Assembly (NCBI GenBank): GCA_001692895.1
Contig: KV748208.1
Coordinates: 496,001-560,000, forward strand
Origin: Cenococcum geophilum 1.58
Lineage: Eukaryota; Ascomycota; Dothideomycetes; Gloniales; Gloniaceae
DNA length: 64,000 nucleotides
Direction: 5' to 3'
Shown one piece after another: positions 43,215 to 55,639 of the stretch; the stretch's first letter is position 1, and each line of letters starts with the position of its first letter. The notes beneath the pieces are model-generated. The model worked only from the letters and a program-made list of their open reading frames with translations. It did not search any database and was not told the DNA's origin. A program made the translations under genes and the position numbers.

Positions 43215-43450
43215 TTATTATAGAAGATTCGAGAAGTCCAGAATAAAATTCACAGAAGAGGAAGACGCGCTGCTTATTAAGTTAAAGAAGGAATAGGATC
43301 TTTTATAGGAATAGATTAAAGACCGCTTTCTAAAAAGAAGTCTTGGATTACTACGGACGCATTACTATTTAAAATTAAAGGCCTGGCCTACTATATAGAA
43401 GAAAAGGGGCCGGCCGAAGATCCTTTAGGCTGTCCCTTATACACCTTAAA
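43215..43450 (+). pseudogene. SANT/Myb domain with AT-hook, relic
   Basis: The plus frame near 43236 reads KSRIKFTEEEDALLIKLKKE, then RFLKRSLGLLRTHYYLKLKA and KKRGRPKI. This is one SANT/Myb repeat (W of the first helix replaced by F) followed by an AT-hook (RGRP). A DNA-binding role is likely for the ancestor. It could be the 3' exon of the large gene before it, or a separate gene. Stops include TAG at a Gln/Trp position. Confidence 0.6.
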
Positions 43451-43599
43451 TACCTTTATACCTTTATACCTTTATACCTCTATCCTAATTAGTATCTAGC
43501 TATATCTTTTATTCTTAGAATTCTTTTAACATATAAGGCTTAACTAAGTGCCTTATTATTATCGCACTAAATAATGCTTAAGTGCCTTTACTTAGAATG

Positions 43600-44700
43600 G
43601 GGACCAGCGGCCTAGTTAGCCTATTAAAGGATTATAACAATTAGGTGCTAAAGTCGCCTTTTTAGTATAATTTTTTTAATATAACGATAAGGCCGTGATC
43701 TAGTAGGCCTAGCATAAATAAGTACTTTTAGCGCGTAATATCTAGCGCGAAAAGGCCGTTTATAAGCGCCTTAGCTAATACCCATGCTTACTACGGTATT
43801 ATAAGACTATGGGTAATAGTATCTGCCTAGAGTATATGCCAATGGGCACGCTTTAAAACTACCTTATATTAACGGCTACGTCCTCCATTATTGCCTTATA
43901 GTGGCGCGACTAGATTATATAGGTAACTAGGGGACTATAATACTTATATAGCAATAATATTATCTAGAGCGACTTTAGTACCTAAAACTGTCTGCTTACT
44001 AATAATCTGTCTCTTTAGATATGCGACTTTACTAGCTTAGGCTTATAAGGACTTATACTAACTATAGGTTTATATAGGCGCTCTTATAAGAGCTAAGATA
44101 AAAGTCCCTCTATTATAAGTAACCTTTTTAGTCTTAGGTTAATAATATATAAGATTATTACTAAAACACTACCTTTTTAGGACTTGTCCGAGGAGAAAGT
44201 GTAATATTAGTTTAGTATAGGTTAGTTTTTGGATACTAAGGGGCTTACGTATAGGGAAGTTATTTAGAAATATTAAATGGGCAGGTATTAAGATTATAGA
44301 TATATATTATAGGACATTTATAGAAATAACTAGCAGCATTTAATTCTAGATTATTAGCAATAATAATATTATATACTCTTATACCCTTAGTATTATCGCT
44401 TAGCAATTTATAACTTCTTCTAGGAGCTATTACCTATCCGCCCCTATAGCCGCAAATAAACCCTCCTAGAAAACAGTATAAGGATTCTATAAATATTAGT
44501 ATGTAATTAAAGACTAAGATAATATTAGCTAGTCCTGCTTACCTTATCCTTAATATAAGCGGTATACTTTCTCTTAATTAGTTAACTAGCCTATATAAAT
44601 ATCCTTAATTATTTAGCAGTTATTTCCGCACTACTTTACTCTTATACTCTCTATTATATAGCTATATTTAACGTATTATATTTTATAGTAATATATTTTA
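43600..44700 (+). pseudogene. Unidentified coding-like relic
   Basis: A plus-strand frame with Gln-type stops runs through much of this interval (for example SSRPSINKYFQRVISSAKRP near 43695-43750 and PPLLPYSGATRLYR near 43880-43915, then YQYVIKDQDNIS near 44490). No domain recognised. It follows the SANT/AT-hook frame on the same strand. Confidence 0.35.
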
Positions 44701-45088
44701 TATATTATATAGAGACGTATTACAAAACTAAGGCGTATTACTTATAATTTAGCGTAGTGTTAATATAGAGGCTTAAAGAGGGGAGGCAAGAATGCGCATT
44801 CCCTTAGGTATTAAGACTCCGCCTACTTTAAATATAAGACAGTTTTCTAGGCGATAGGATATTTCTTTTTATATATTCTATTTCTAACTTAATCTATTTA
44901 TAGCGCATTTCCTGTTATATAAGGGCTGCATAAAAAGGTCCGTAAGAGTATTACTTTTTTAAGGACGGTAAGTAAGAGCCACTTATATTACTATTTATAA
45001 CGCTATAGACGATAGAGAATGCGAAGCTAAAACTATATTTATAACTTAGCTAGTTAAATTAAATTATATAATATAGCTAAAAAAGGAA
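44700..45088. other. Unassigned AT-rich stretch
   Basis: Contains TATATTATATAGAGACG and similar; no frame followed with confidence. Confidence 0.35.
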
Positions 45089-45850
45089 CACCAAAAGCGA
45101 GATCCGACCCATACTGTCCTATAGGGGTTCCTTTCCGTCTCATCTTATCCGCACGGTCAAGCTAAGAGTAAGGATCTCGTCTGTTACTAATGCAGCGGCG
45201 TTACGTCGTGGCTAGAGGGCGCCTTCAAATACTCAACCCTTAACGCCGTCAGAATAGCAGAGTTTTCACAGGTCTTGGCGCCAAGACCCATCCTAACAGT
45301 CAAGAAGACGACTCTATAAAATCGGCCTCTATACCTCTACGCGGTGGAGCCCAGGAACCTAGTATATAGCTATTAGCGTTCTATCTGGATTATACTAATA
45401 GACTACTAGAGCAAACGCAGAGACGTACGTACGGCTACGCAGCGCCGGCACTGCGACGCGGTAGTGCGAAGAAGCTTCTGCTAGGAGGGTGAGCCCCAGT
45501 AGAGGCCTACGAGTACTACTACGTCTTCATACACGTTCTGGTATACCTAAAACACAGCTTCTAAAACGGCGTCCCCCCTTTACTCCCTCCCGTACGGCAT
45601 ACAACTATATATACGGTAACCTACATAGCACAGCGACCAAATACGTACGGCGCTGTAGCCGAACGCATACGGCAACCAAACGCATACGGACCGAACGCAT
45701 ACGGCTGCAACTGAGCGTAACGGTGCATAACTAAACGCATACGGACCAAATATATACGGTTGCCGAACGTATACGGCACGGCGGCCGAACACATACGCCT
45801 TGGGAAGTCTGTAATAAGCCTCTCATTCCCTACCTTACCTAACAGCCTGG
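45089..45850. other. RIP-spared, GC-richer island
   Basis: Unlike both flanks, this segment keeps many CA/TG dinucleotides and balanced base composition (for example GTCTCATCTTATCCGCACGG). A short pair GCGAGATCC / GGATCTCGT at 45099-45178 could form a hairpin. No gene or rRNA/tRNA recognised. Small open frames on both strands around 45489-45860 follow the tandem motif and look incidental. Confidence 0.6.
45640..45795. repeat. Tandem motif CCRAAYRYATACGG, about 8 copies
   Basis: Copies such as CCGAACGCATACGG, CCAAACGCATACGG, CTAAACGCATACGG, CCAAATATATACGG and CCGAACGTATACGG occur every 15-35 bp. Spacing is irregular, unlike a simple minisatellite, so clustered binding sites are one possibility. 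Confidence 0.75.
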
Positions 45851-46342
45851 ACCTACCCACGCGGTATTTTATCTCCCTCTATATTTTAAAACCTAGCTAA
45901 GATATAGGAGAATAAGGATGTAGGGGACCTAGGTTAGGGCCCTAGGACAAGACACCTAGTTACATTCGTCCCGCTAGCTCCTTTAGGGTGGAAATTATGC
46001 TATAAGCAGAAGGACCTAGGCGTATATATATACACATATATATAGGGCAATTAAGGGAGCAAGGGGCAGGCATACAAAATTAAACGGTAATTTAACTTAA
46101 TACTAGGAAGCATGGTATAAGCGGTAAATAGGGCAAGATAGGCAATTAGGATACCCCCGTATAGGGGTCTTAGAGCAGCAACCTAAAAGGTATTTTTCCT
46201 CCCGTTGATATAGTACGGGCGTGCTACCTAGAGGGGTACACTCTGTATTACCACTCACGTTCGCCTTGGAGGTTTTTGTATCTATATTACGGCAGTAGTC
46301 TATATAGACCTTAACTGGGACCGCATTAGACGTTAAACAAGA

Positions 46343-46343
<1 letters not shown>
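45851..46343. other. Unassigned stretch
   Basis: Mixed composition, with a TATATATATACACATATATA run near 46023; no frame recognised. Confidence 0.4.
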
Positions 46344-46373
<30 letters not shown>

Positions 46374-46378
46374 TAATA
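46344..46378. repeat. (AAT)n microsatellite
   Basis: Ten or so ATA/AAT repeats. Confidence 0.95.
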
Positions 46379-46399
46379 TAGCTAAAACTAAGCGGCGTT

Positions 46400-48520
46400 C
46401 GAATAATATAAAGTTGGGCGTTAATAATTAATTAACTTATATATATAATATAAAGGCGTATAAACTGGCTATAGTTAATTTACCTTATAAATAAGAATAA
46501 GCCATAAAAATCTAATTCTTATAAGATATTTTAGTTGGCGGAGGGGTTATATATATCTAGTAACTTTAATATACGGCTAAAATGCGCGTTATAGCGGACG
46601 CCTTACCTATTTTACTGTTTGGCTAGTGGCCTAATTATATATATAATGTTCTGCGCTAGAAAGCTTTAATAGTAGGGTAAGGTAAATCCAGCCGTAGCTT
46701 AGCCCGCTTAGCAATTCTTTTATATAAGTCTTTCTATTAGGCACTAATAACTAAGTAGCTATAAACCTATTAACTGCAGTAATACCTCTATTTTCCCTTA
46801 TAAATTTCCTTTAACCCTACTTCGCTAATTATTTGCAGCGCAGTTCTATAAAGCTGCTCTCCGTTTAAGCCTACGATCCACCTCTTTTTATATTTCTTAT
46901 GTTTTGCCTCTCGCAGTTATTTAGTAATTCTATTCTTACTATTAAGGTAACTATTAGCTTAGCTATTTACCCTTTTTACGTGCCCCTTTCTAGTTAACTA
47001 TAAGTTACATTCTTAGATAAAGTGAATATTAACTAAGCCTTCCTTTCTTAGCTACTAATAGGCTAATAAGTCTTATGTAAATTATAGCCTTCCTTTTTTA
47101 GCCGACTTAGTGTCTCCGTTAAAACCTTTTACATTATATTATCTACTTATTGATTATAGCGGTTAGATATTTTAAACTTCTATTTTATTTCCTTTAACGT
47201 ACTTATAGCTAACTTATATGTCTATTTAGAGAGGTAATAAAGCTCTTACTAGGTAAGAAGAAAAGGATATCCCGAGTTATTGTTTCTCCCTAACTATTAA
47301 AGATAGGACGATATGCTTTAAAGGCGAATATATTTTAATTATTAACTAAGAAACTAACGACTAGAAAATGTTTAAAGAAAATATAAGTAAATATTAGGAA
47401 TATTAGGTGCCTACTAGTTATACTTATTATGTTAAAGGCGCTAGTGTATATTTTAAAGTCTAGAAGATTACACGTTATAGCCTAAAGATATTATTTAGAT
47501 AGTATCTATTATTATAACCACACCAGATAGTAAAGGAGATATTTTATATATAACCCTTTAGGAATAAAGTAGCCTAATATCCTGTTGTCTCTAATTCTTG
47601 TTAACTTTTTTTCTATTTCCATAGCTGACTATTCTAGACGGCCGTTCTAAATGGCTTGAGCAATTTTAAGATGTTGCTAGCTGGTGCATTTATATACATA
47701 TACTTTATTTTTATTAGTAAAATTATTAGTAGGGCCTTGTATATATTTAAAGCTTCTCCTTACCCCTGTTTTCCTTAGATGGTGATAATGAATTGGCTAG
47801 TACTAATTTCTCTTGCTTACTTTCGTCTTTAATGCGCCTTCGTTTTTTATATTTTACTAGCTTCCATAATAGATCGTTAATTACTAGCTATAATTAGTTC
47901 CTTACGCTGTTTTTACTAATCTAGCAGACCAACCTTTAAGAAATTCGCCGTATTTAGGAGACTTTTATAAAAATTCTTTATCTTCCCTAAGTATGTGTAA
48001 TGTGTCTTGTACCATAGGTGGCCATATTTAGACTAACTTAGGCTTAATATTGTTAAGGAGGCAGGTAAATATATTTAAGGCTATTAATCCTCTAGCCCAA
48101 ACGGTAGACGCAAAAGCAATTACCTATAAAATTACCCCGTTAGAACTTAAGCCTTAGATTAACTTGCATCTCTTATAGGTAAATTTCTTCTTAAACTTTA
48201 CGTCCTTAGAATCGAATTTTAAATCTTTAGGACCCTTAAATATTGTAACGATATTTCTTCTAAAGACGGCTAATTATTTTAATTAACCCTTAGCAAAGAG
48301 GTTACCCCTTAATAATTATGCGTTTGACCTATGTTCCTTACTTTCCTTCTAGGCTCGCTGTATCCGCGATTCCTTTAGCACTCGGATTTTATTCTAAACT
48401 TTCTTCGCCGCCTCTAAAAGTTTTAAGCTTAAGTTGCTTAAAGTGTCCTACTAGTTATCGGTTGGATAGACCTTACAGAATTTCGGCTATAATTGTTTAG
48501 TCTTTTTAAGTAGGCCCTTT
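46400..48520 (-). pseudogene. Unidentified coding-like relic, minus strand
   Basis: Two minus-strand frames stay readable in parts when TAA/TAG are taken as Gln (for example LLWKLVKYKKRRRIKDESK near 47830-47890; KRWIVGLNGEQLYRTALQII near 46810-46875). I could not decide which frame is real and recognise no family. It may be several exons or two fragments. Confidence 0.3.
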
Positions 48521-48539
48521 AACTGCGAAAGTATTGTAG

Positions 48540-49799
48540 TTACTAATATGCTAAAAGATTGGGGACTAGTAGGCATAGTGGTGGGGGGAGAGAGGGAGAG
48601 GAGCTAATTAAGTTATATATTATAGGGCCGTTAAAAGCTAAGTTCGGATTTTAAAGTTAGGTAGCTGTCTAATTTATACAGGTCTGCAAACCTTTTAAAG
48701 CGAGGGTGGCTAAGTTTTGTCGCCTAGAGAGGGATGGCGTTAAGGACCTAAAGAATTGGATCTTTAATTAGGGGTTCTTTATAGAGCCCTTCCTAAACGA
48801 TATATAGCTAGATCGCTTGCTGCAATCTAGCCAGTATTACTAGCACTAATTCTACACTTATATCTTTAATTCGACCTAAGACATTGCCTATCTCCTATAT
48901 ATTAATTAGAGCACTTCTATACTTTAGGTAATATTATTCTTTAAGCTCGCTCTAGTGCTAGAGTTAAAATCCCGTATATAAGCTAGGGGACTATTTCTAT
49001 AAATATGGCAAGTATGTATACTATAGCTTTATTTACTATAACAGAGATAGTATTAATATGTCTTAACTAAAGTCTGCTAGGATTAATTAGGGAGGGTAGC
49101 CTATTACTAAAAGAAGGGTATAGATATACCTATAGTACAGCTTATATTATATAAGAAAAGGGTAGATTTAGCCTAAAAAATAATACTATCCAGCTCCTCT
49201 TTCTACTTAGCTCCTTCTTTAAATTAGTATTATGTTACTAAAGCTTTATAGTAGTAATAGATTAAAAGGTATAAGATTAGGTGGATTTTCCTTTAGAGAC
49301 TAGTACTATTAACCTCCTTTAGCTACTTCTCTAATTTTATACTTTAAATTAGCTCTACCCTTTAGGCAATATATAGACTATATTAAAGACCCTAAACACT
49401 CCTTTAAGCAGCCCTACTCTATTACTAGCTTAGCAGCCCCTTACTATATAGTATATTCTATAATTCCTAAAGCTGCTAAAGGTAGCTATAGCAACAAATA
49501 TATTATTTACCTTTACCTCTACCCTAGGAGGCCTAGCTGTTGAGCTACTAGCCCTAGGAGACCCTAAAACTAAAGCGATATTACAAGCCTCTAGGTTAGA
49601 GTATAAGACGGTAAATAAAGTATATGTCTTTACAGTCGTGTATATATAGTCCTACTAATACTATTTCTTTATAGTTAGGATAAGAAAGCTTATTAGTATA
49701 AGATTGCTAAGCCAGTGGCCCTAATAGGAGAGGTTAATGAACTAGACTAATACGTATTTGTTAATTGTATTTAAATTAGTAAGCATAATACTCTTTATA
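48540..49799 (+). other. Possible N-terminal part of the AAA+ relic, or separate sequence
   Basis: Plus-strand frame pieces with Gln-type stops (for example RLERDGVKDLKNWIFN near 48720-48770) precede the AAA+ gene. A link to it is only positional. Confidence 0.3.
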
Positions 49800-51850
49800 A
49801 GTGTCTTTAATTACTAAAAATAAATTATAGATAAAAAACTAAAGACTCAACGTCTTATATTAATATTAAGTTTAAGGGTTTATAAGACGTTCTAAGGAAG
49901 GTCCTTAAAGATATTTATAAGATTTACCTAAGAGAGAATAAGCCTTTAGTGCGGAAAATCTCCGCTATTAAAACTTACCGGTTTATACCGCGTATAGGTT
50001 AAATAAAACGTCCTATATAATTTTATCCCGGAACTAGAATTATATTAAAGTAGTATAAATATTAACTCTAAAAATAAAGTGTATTTAAAACATTTAGACC
50101 TCTTAATTAGCTTTATTAAAACTACCTATATATCTATAACTAAACGCCTCTAACCCCTTCTTAAGAATTATAAAATTATATATAATCTACTCTAGGCTCT
50201 CTTTAAGCTAAGCTTAGAGGTATATACTATTTATTTTAGTACTAGCGAACTAAGATACGTTATATTTAATTATAGTAAGGAGAAAGTAAGACTAAGCGGA
50301 GCTAAGTACTTCTATCTAGACTATTACTACTTTAATTTTAATAGGAAAGTATTTAGGGAAGCCGCCCTTAGGCTTACTATTAAGAAGTTTTACAAAATAA
50401 AACGGATAGACTTTCTCTAGGTATTTCCTTTAGAGTACTACTAAAAATTAAGCGAGATTAGAGTATAGCTAATTAGGTATAGTTAAACGTTTAATAACTT
50501 AAGAGGTGTCTACTACCGCTAGTACTAAGGGACTGCCTTCTATAAGGATAATAACGGCAATAAGATTAGAGTCTTTGTTAAGAGCCGAATTATAGTTAAT
50601 ACGGCGTATTTCTGGCAAATTAACCCTAATTACGCTAGACTAAAAATTAATAAGTCGCCGGAAATACTAGACTTATTAGCCATCTTTAATTTTATAGGGG
50701 GCTTAATAGAAAGGAAAGACTAAATTAAGAGGATAGATTTAGATCTAACTAAAATAAAGGATTAAGATTTCCTAGTTAGCAGCCTAACTATACTAGGTTT
50801 TAGTTTAGGTAATAAGCTCTAGTATACGTTATTTTTACTTATATATAAGCGGCATTTACTAACGCGTTATAGTTAAGTTTATAGTTACTAATATTAGTAA
50901 TATTATATAGAACCCTTCTTCCTTTAATAACCTTAGGATTCCTACTTAGCAGAAAGAAATTATTTAAGCTCTTAATAATACCTACTTATCTTAGGACTCT
51001 TACCCTATCTTAGATTACTTTATATTAGGTAAAAGGTATAGACTTATTACCGTTCTATAGTATATTACTAAGCCCTCTCTTATACAATTAGTTATACTAT
51101 TATCTACTAAGATAAGTAAATTAGTGGGCTGCTTAGTGTTAGTAAGACCTTAATAGTAGAGCCGATATTAAAATACCTTAGGAGACTACTTTACGTTATA
51201 CGTCTCTATTCCCTTATAATTGCGGCTCTTCCTAACTAAGTAGATTTTTGCTAGAGAATTAGGCATAACCGCAGATGCACTTAAGGAAAAGCTTTCTTTT
51301 ATTTTTAAGATGGTAACTTACTAAAAAGCTATTCTGCTCCTTAATAAGGCGGACGTATTTATGGAATAGCGTGCTACTAATAATATTTATCGCAATGCCC
51401 TTATTTGTATATTCTTGCATAAGCTTAAATACTATAAAGGAATTTTATTTCTTACAACTAATTAGGTAAAGATAATTAATAAAGCCATTATAAGCAGAAT
51501 ACACCTCGCGCTTTAGTATGGTCTATTAGATTAGATTACTTAAAAGGTAGTTTAAAGGAGTTTCCTTAATAAGGCAAGCATAATAAAAGGAGCTGTAGAT
51601 TTTACGGAAAAGGACCTTAATATTTTAGTAGGGAAGAATCTTAATAGCTAAGAGGTAAGAGTCTTTATGTCTATAGTAAAGCCAAGCTAATTAATTTTCC
51701 GATCTAAATTAAAAATACTATTTTTATGGCTTAAGTATTGGCTAGCTATAAAGAGATATAAGTGTCCTTATTATATTTAGAATTCACTATTAATGCAAAC
51801 GTAGAATTTTAGTATAATTTTATAGGAGGAGGTAAGTTTAATAATATATA
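49800..51850 (+). pseudogene. AAA+ ATPase with N-terminal DUF7025-like region, RIP-killed
   Basis: About 50080-50640 reads like the DUF7025 region of large fungal AAA ATPases: TYISITKRL, LSGAKYFYLDYYYFNF near 50300, RIIVNTAYFWQINPNYARL near 50590-50645. The AAA+ module follows. A Walker A remnant, GLLSVSKTLIVEPI, lies near 51127-51170 (the Gly residues of GPPGVGKT changed by G-to-A). Walker B is LLLNKADVFMEQRA near 51340-51380 (Asp-Glu to Asn-Lys). Then come NALICIFLHKLKYYKGILFLTTNQ (sensor 1), ISRIHLAL (arginine region) near 51496, and a lid ending near 51690. Family members are cytosolic/nuclear ATPases of unclear role. This is not a transposon gene, yet it is fully RIP-mutated. Confidence 0.85.
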
Positions 51851-52479
51851 GTCCTATACTTAGCTCTCTTAATTTTACTAGAGTATTAGGGGTCTATAGA
51901 ATATATACCTTTTTAGCGCGTAGGCAGATATACATTTAGGATTTAGCTATCTTTTTCTTTTTTTCTTTTTTCCTATTTATACTTATTAATAGTTAGAGGC
52001 AGTATATTACTTAACTATATTATTTATTGGCTAGTAATATATATATATATATATCCTAATAACTTTATATTATATAGCTTTAACGTAATATAGATATATA
52101 GCCTTAATCCCAAAATGTGGAATCTAATATTACTAAATAGAGTTAGTTATATAAGTAGGTTTTTATTAAAAATAAGATAGAGAAACTAGAACTTTATTAT
52201 TTTTTTTAAATATACTATCTATATAGGATGGCGTAGAAATTAAGAAAAGAAAAGCTAGTAATTTTAAATGGTTTTAAATAAAGTTTTATACGGGATAGAA
52301 AATAATAAAAGTATTATTTTTATAGCCACTTTTCCCGTATAGAAGGATATTAAAAGAGGTAATATTATTATTAAGAGGAGCTCTTGCTACACCCGGCCTA
52401 AAATGACTAAAACCAACTAAAAGAACCCTGAAAAACACCTAGAGAATCCCCTTAAGATGCATGCATTATAGGGGAGGTA
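51851..52479. other. AT-rich gap with TA-run
   Basis: Contains a (TA)n run at about 52036-52054 and pyrimidine runs near 51950-51975; no gene. From about 52380 the sequence becomes the presumed 5' region of the LINE. Confidence 0.5.
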
Positions 52480-52559
52480 TATATTAAATAACGGTAGTTT
52501 GCACTCGCGCGCGTCCACCAGAACCACGCCTAGTAATAGCCCTCTATAATAAGAACAGG

Positions 52560-53780
52560 CGAATACTATACCATAAAGCGGAAAGACCTTTATTAAGAAG
52601 GCATCTAATAAAATACAAAGCCTATTAGACGCGTTTAGTATCCGCAGTTATAGGGGAGCAACCGTTAGCTATAACGAACTAATATAGCTAGCAGAATAGC
52701 TCCGCTAGTCCAGCGAACCTTAGGCGCCCCTTTAGTAAACCCTTAATTAAATCCTCCAACGGCTAAGTAAAATTAAAAATAAATAAAACCCCTCCTTACC
52801 GGCGAACCGCACCTAGGCCGCTATAGCTGCGCGTCTATAGTATAGGGAACCTACCCCCCTAAAGACAACATCTGGGTATATAATTATAATATAACTAAAT
52901 ATAGAAAAAGTAGAGGGGCTTAGGGGATAATTAGAAACAGAAGTCCTTATAGAGATTTATAAAGAGGTTTATAACGCTATTATAGTCCAACACCTTAAGA
53001 GCGGAGGTATTAGAGTTACCCTAAGGGACTAATAGGTAAAGGAACGAGCCGTTAGGGTAGGGGATAGGCTAGGAGAACGTATTAGTATAAAAGTGCTCTG
53101 TAAAGATTACCTAGTTAAAGTCCTAGCGGTTCCCCTAAGCCTTAGGGTAGAAAAGGGACGCTAGGTGGACAATATAGCAACTATATATAAGATAGTAAAA
53201 TAAACGGAACGCCTTATACTAGGACTTAAGATTACCTAAATCTAATGGCTTTAATAGGAAAATATAAACTAAGTATATAATAAAAATAATAAAAGAATAT
53301 AAGGGTCGCTAAAGACTTGCTAGGGAAACGCTAGTTAAACGTATATCTCCCTTATTATCAGTATATATATACTAGGAATGTAAAAACTCCTTATTTAAAA
53401 AGGTATTATTATAAATAGCCTTATATACAATATAAGGCTCTATAACTATAGACTTTGCCTAAAACAATACTATCGTTATATATAATAGGGGCACACCTAA
53501 TCTATATACGCAGCATAGGTATGCTACGGCCACTATGCAGGCCCCTATAATATAAGACACTACTTAAATTAAGACTAAATAAAATACGTAAACTGCTACT
53601 AAAGTATATATAAGGCGTAGGAGAGAGAAGACTGCATTAAATATAGGAGATAAAAGGTTAGGGCTTAACAGCTACAGGAATAACTGCACGCTAGGTTATA
53701 TAAATAGAAATAATAGGTAATAAGCTAGGGGAGCGCAGGTGCCTTTCTAGCGTTTCCTACCTTTAATACTAGGGGGATAG
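52560..53780 (+). pseudogene. LINE ORF1 (gag-like) with zinc knuckles
   Basis: The plus frame reads IQSLLDAFSIRSYRGATVSY near 52620-52670, then VRVGDRLGERISIKVLCKDY near 53050-53115 and a TERLILGLKITQIQW segment near 53200-53250, typical of Tad-type ORF1. Near 53455-53570 is a pair of decayed CCHC knuckles (QYYRY, GHT, then CYGHYAGP). The product would bind LINE RNA. Stops are TAA/TAG at Gln sites. Confidence 0.78.
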
Positions 53781-53789
53781 GCTAGCTAT

Positions 53790-55164
53790 CCTAAGCCTTA
53801 ACGGGCCAGAAGTAACGCTATATAATATTATTAGACTATATAGGGACATAAGGGTCATAGAGGATATAAGGGAGAGGACGCCCTGTAGGAAGACCCTTAT
53901 AGACAGCTATAGCAAGCTTAAGACCGGGATAATTAAGAATTAGACTTAACGCGGCAAATATAACATTTGTAGCTAACTCTTAAAGGGCATATAGCTAATT
54001 AGTAAGAATAGGGGAAGAACCGAAGACAATAATAGATTTAAATATAGAAGCGCTAGTAGGAACACAAGACACGGAAATAGAAAGCTTTATATAAAATAAG
54101 TAGTAACTAGGGTGTAGATATAAGAGATAGAAGTTTTAAATATTCTAAAAAAAGTAAAAATAGAAGAAGCAAGGAATAACGGAGAGGCGAAGGACCCTTA
54201 CTAGGGGTCCACCACCTATCCATTATATAGTATAACTATAGTAATATAAACCACCGTCTTATAAGGCCCTTACTAGACAGTCTAGACCTAGAGAAACACT
54301 ATATCCTTACTATATAAGAGCCGTACTACAATACCTACATATAATCGATATACTGCCCCTAAGGATTCTAGCTCCTATATAAACCAAAAGCAGCTATACG
54401 CGTATGCTTTATAGTTAATAAAACTATTAGCCTATCCTTATGGTTATAGCAGGCAGTTAATCTAGATATTATAGTTATAACAATCCAGACATATAGAGGA
54501 CTGGTATAAATTATTAATATATATAACCCTAGGGTTAAAGGGGTCCTATAAATAGAGAACATTATATTAGTAATAAGCTTACTTAAAACTAAAGGTATAG
54601 AGTCTATCCTATTAGGAGATATAAACCTCTACCACCCGCAATAGGGGGGTATTTATGTCGCTGCTAAATAACAGGCAGAGTGCCTACTAAAAGCTATAAA
54701 CACCTAGGGCCTTAAGCTAGCCACCCCCCCTAGAGCAATTATATAGTAATAAGGATCCGCTAGAAGTACAATTAACCTTACATTTATAGACGAAGGCCTA
54801 TACTAGAGACTTGAAAGGTGCAACCCTAAAGAAGAATAGGCACTTACCTTAAACTATATCCCTATCTAAATATAGCTAGATTTAGACATTAAGGCGCAAC
54901 TAAATAACAAAAGATATATAATAAGGATGCTTAAGGCAGACAGCTTCCTTAATATAGTTAAATAATAACTTTAAGACCTAGAAGAAATCCACCTAATACT
55001 AAATAAGCGAGGCTTATTAGCTACCCCTAAGGAAATCGACTAAAAACTAGAAAGGATTTAGGCAGCGATTAAAAATGGGCTAAAAGAGCACTACCCGGTC
55101 TTAAGACCGGGCCCCTATACGTAATACGCTTAGTCCGCATAATATACGGTTCTTATAGCTAGCC
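53790..55164 (+). pseudogene. LINE ORF2, endonuclease part
   Basis: The endonuclease/exonuclease/phosphatase domain is clear near 54610-54800: LLGDINLYHPQQGG (the GDFNxHHPxW motif, decayed), then AAKQQAECLLKAI, LKLATPPRAI and STINLTFIDEGL, followed by ERCNPKEEQALTLNYIPI near 54810-54860. Upstream of 54600 the frame is less certain. It would nick target DNA to prime reverse transcription. The frame stops at the Gypsy B insertion and the RT part follows at 63136. Confidence 0.85.
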
Positions 55165-55169
55165 AATAA
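55165..55169. repeat. 5-bp TSD (AATAA), left copy
   Basis: AATAA here and at 63136-63140 directly after the 3' LTR of Gypsy B. Confidence 0.9.
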
Positions 55170-55594
55170 TGTTACGGACGCTTTAAGTACGATGTTATGA
55201 CTACTTGGAGAAGAGACGGAAGAAGCTAGTTGGTTAATTTAGGCATGGTCTAGGATGGAGCCAATAGAATTATGCGACAAGGAATGGTAACCGAGGTTAT
55301 ATAGTGTGCTATATATTAAACGAGAGGAATAAGAGGAACTTACGTACCTTATATATAAGACGTATATCACGTATAAGAAGGATTTTATAGGAGTATAGTT
55401 GTGTATTTAAGGACCCTTAGTCCCTACCTAGATAGTTCCTTCCTTATAGTAATTCTTAGAATATAATTAGAGTTAATCTATTGGGTAACCACTCCACCAG
55501 TTATTATTACGTTGTTAACTTTTATACTTGCATTTTTTATATACCTAGCCTAATAACAAGCCCACCGTAGTTCTTACTACAAGGTTCCGTTATA
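55170..55594 (+). repeat. 5' LTR of Gypsy B (425 bp)
   Basis: Pairs with 62711-63135 at equal length. The same family as the 423-bp LTRs of Gypsy A. Confidence 0.93.
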
Positions 55595-55639
55595 TAATTA
55601 CTACCTAGTTATAGTATTAATATAAGAAGTTAAATAATA

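Noticed and set aside
45089..45350. Possible rRNA or tRNA gene in the GC-richer island
   Set aside because: No tRNA cloverleaf or recognisable rRNA core sequence could be traced; only a short hairpin-like pair.
45489..45860. Small frames on both strands over the CGAACGCATACGG cluster
   Set aside because: Mutually overlapping and dictated by the tandem motif; no independent evidence of coding.
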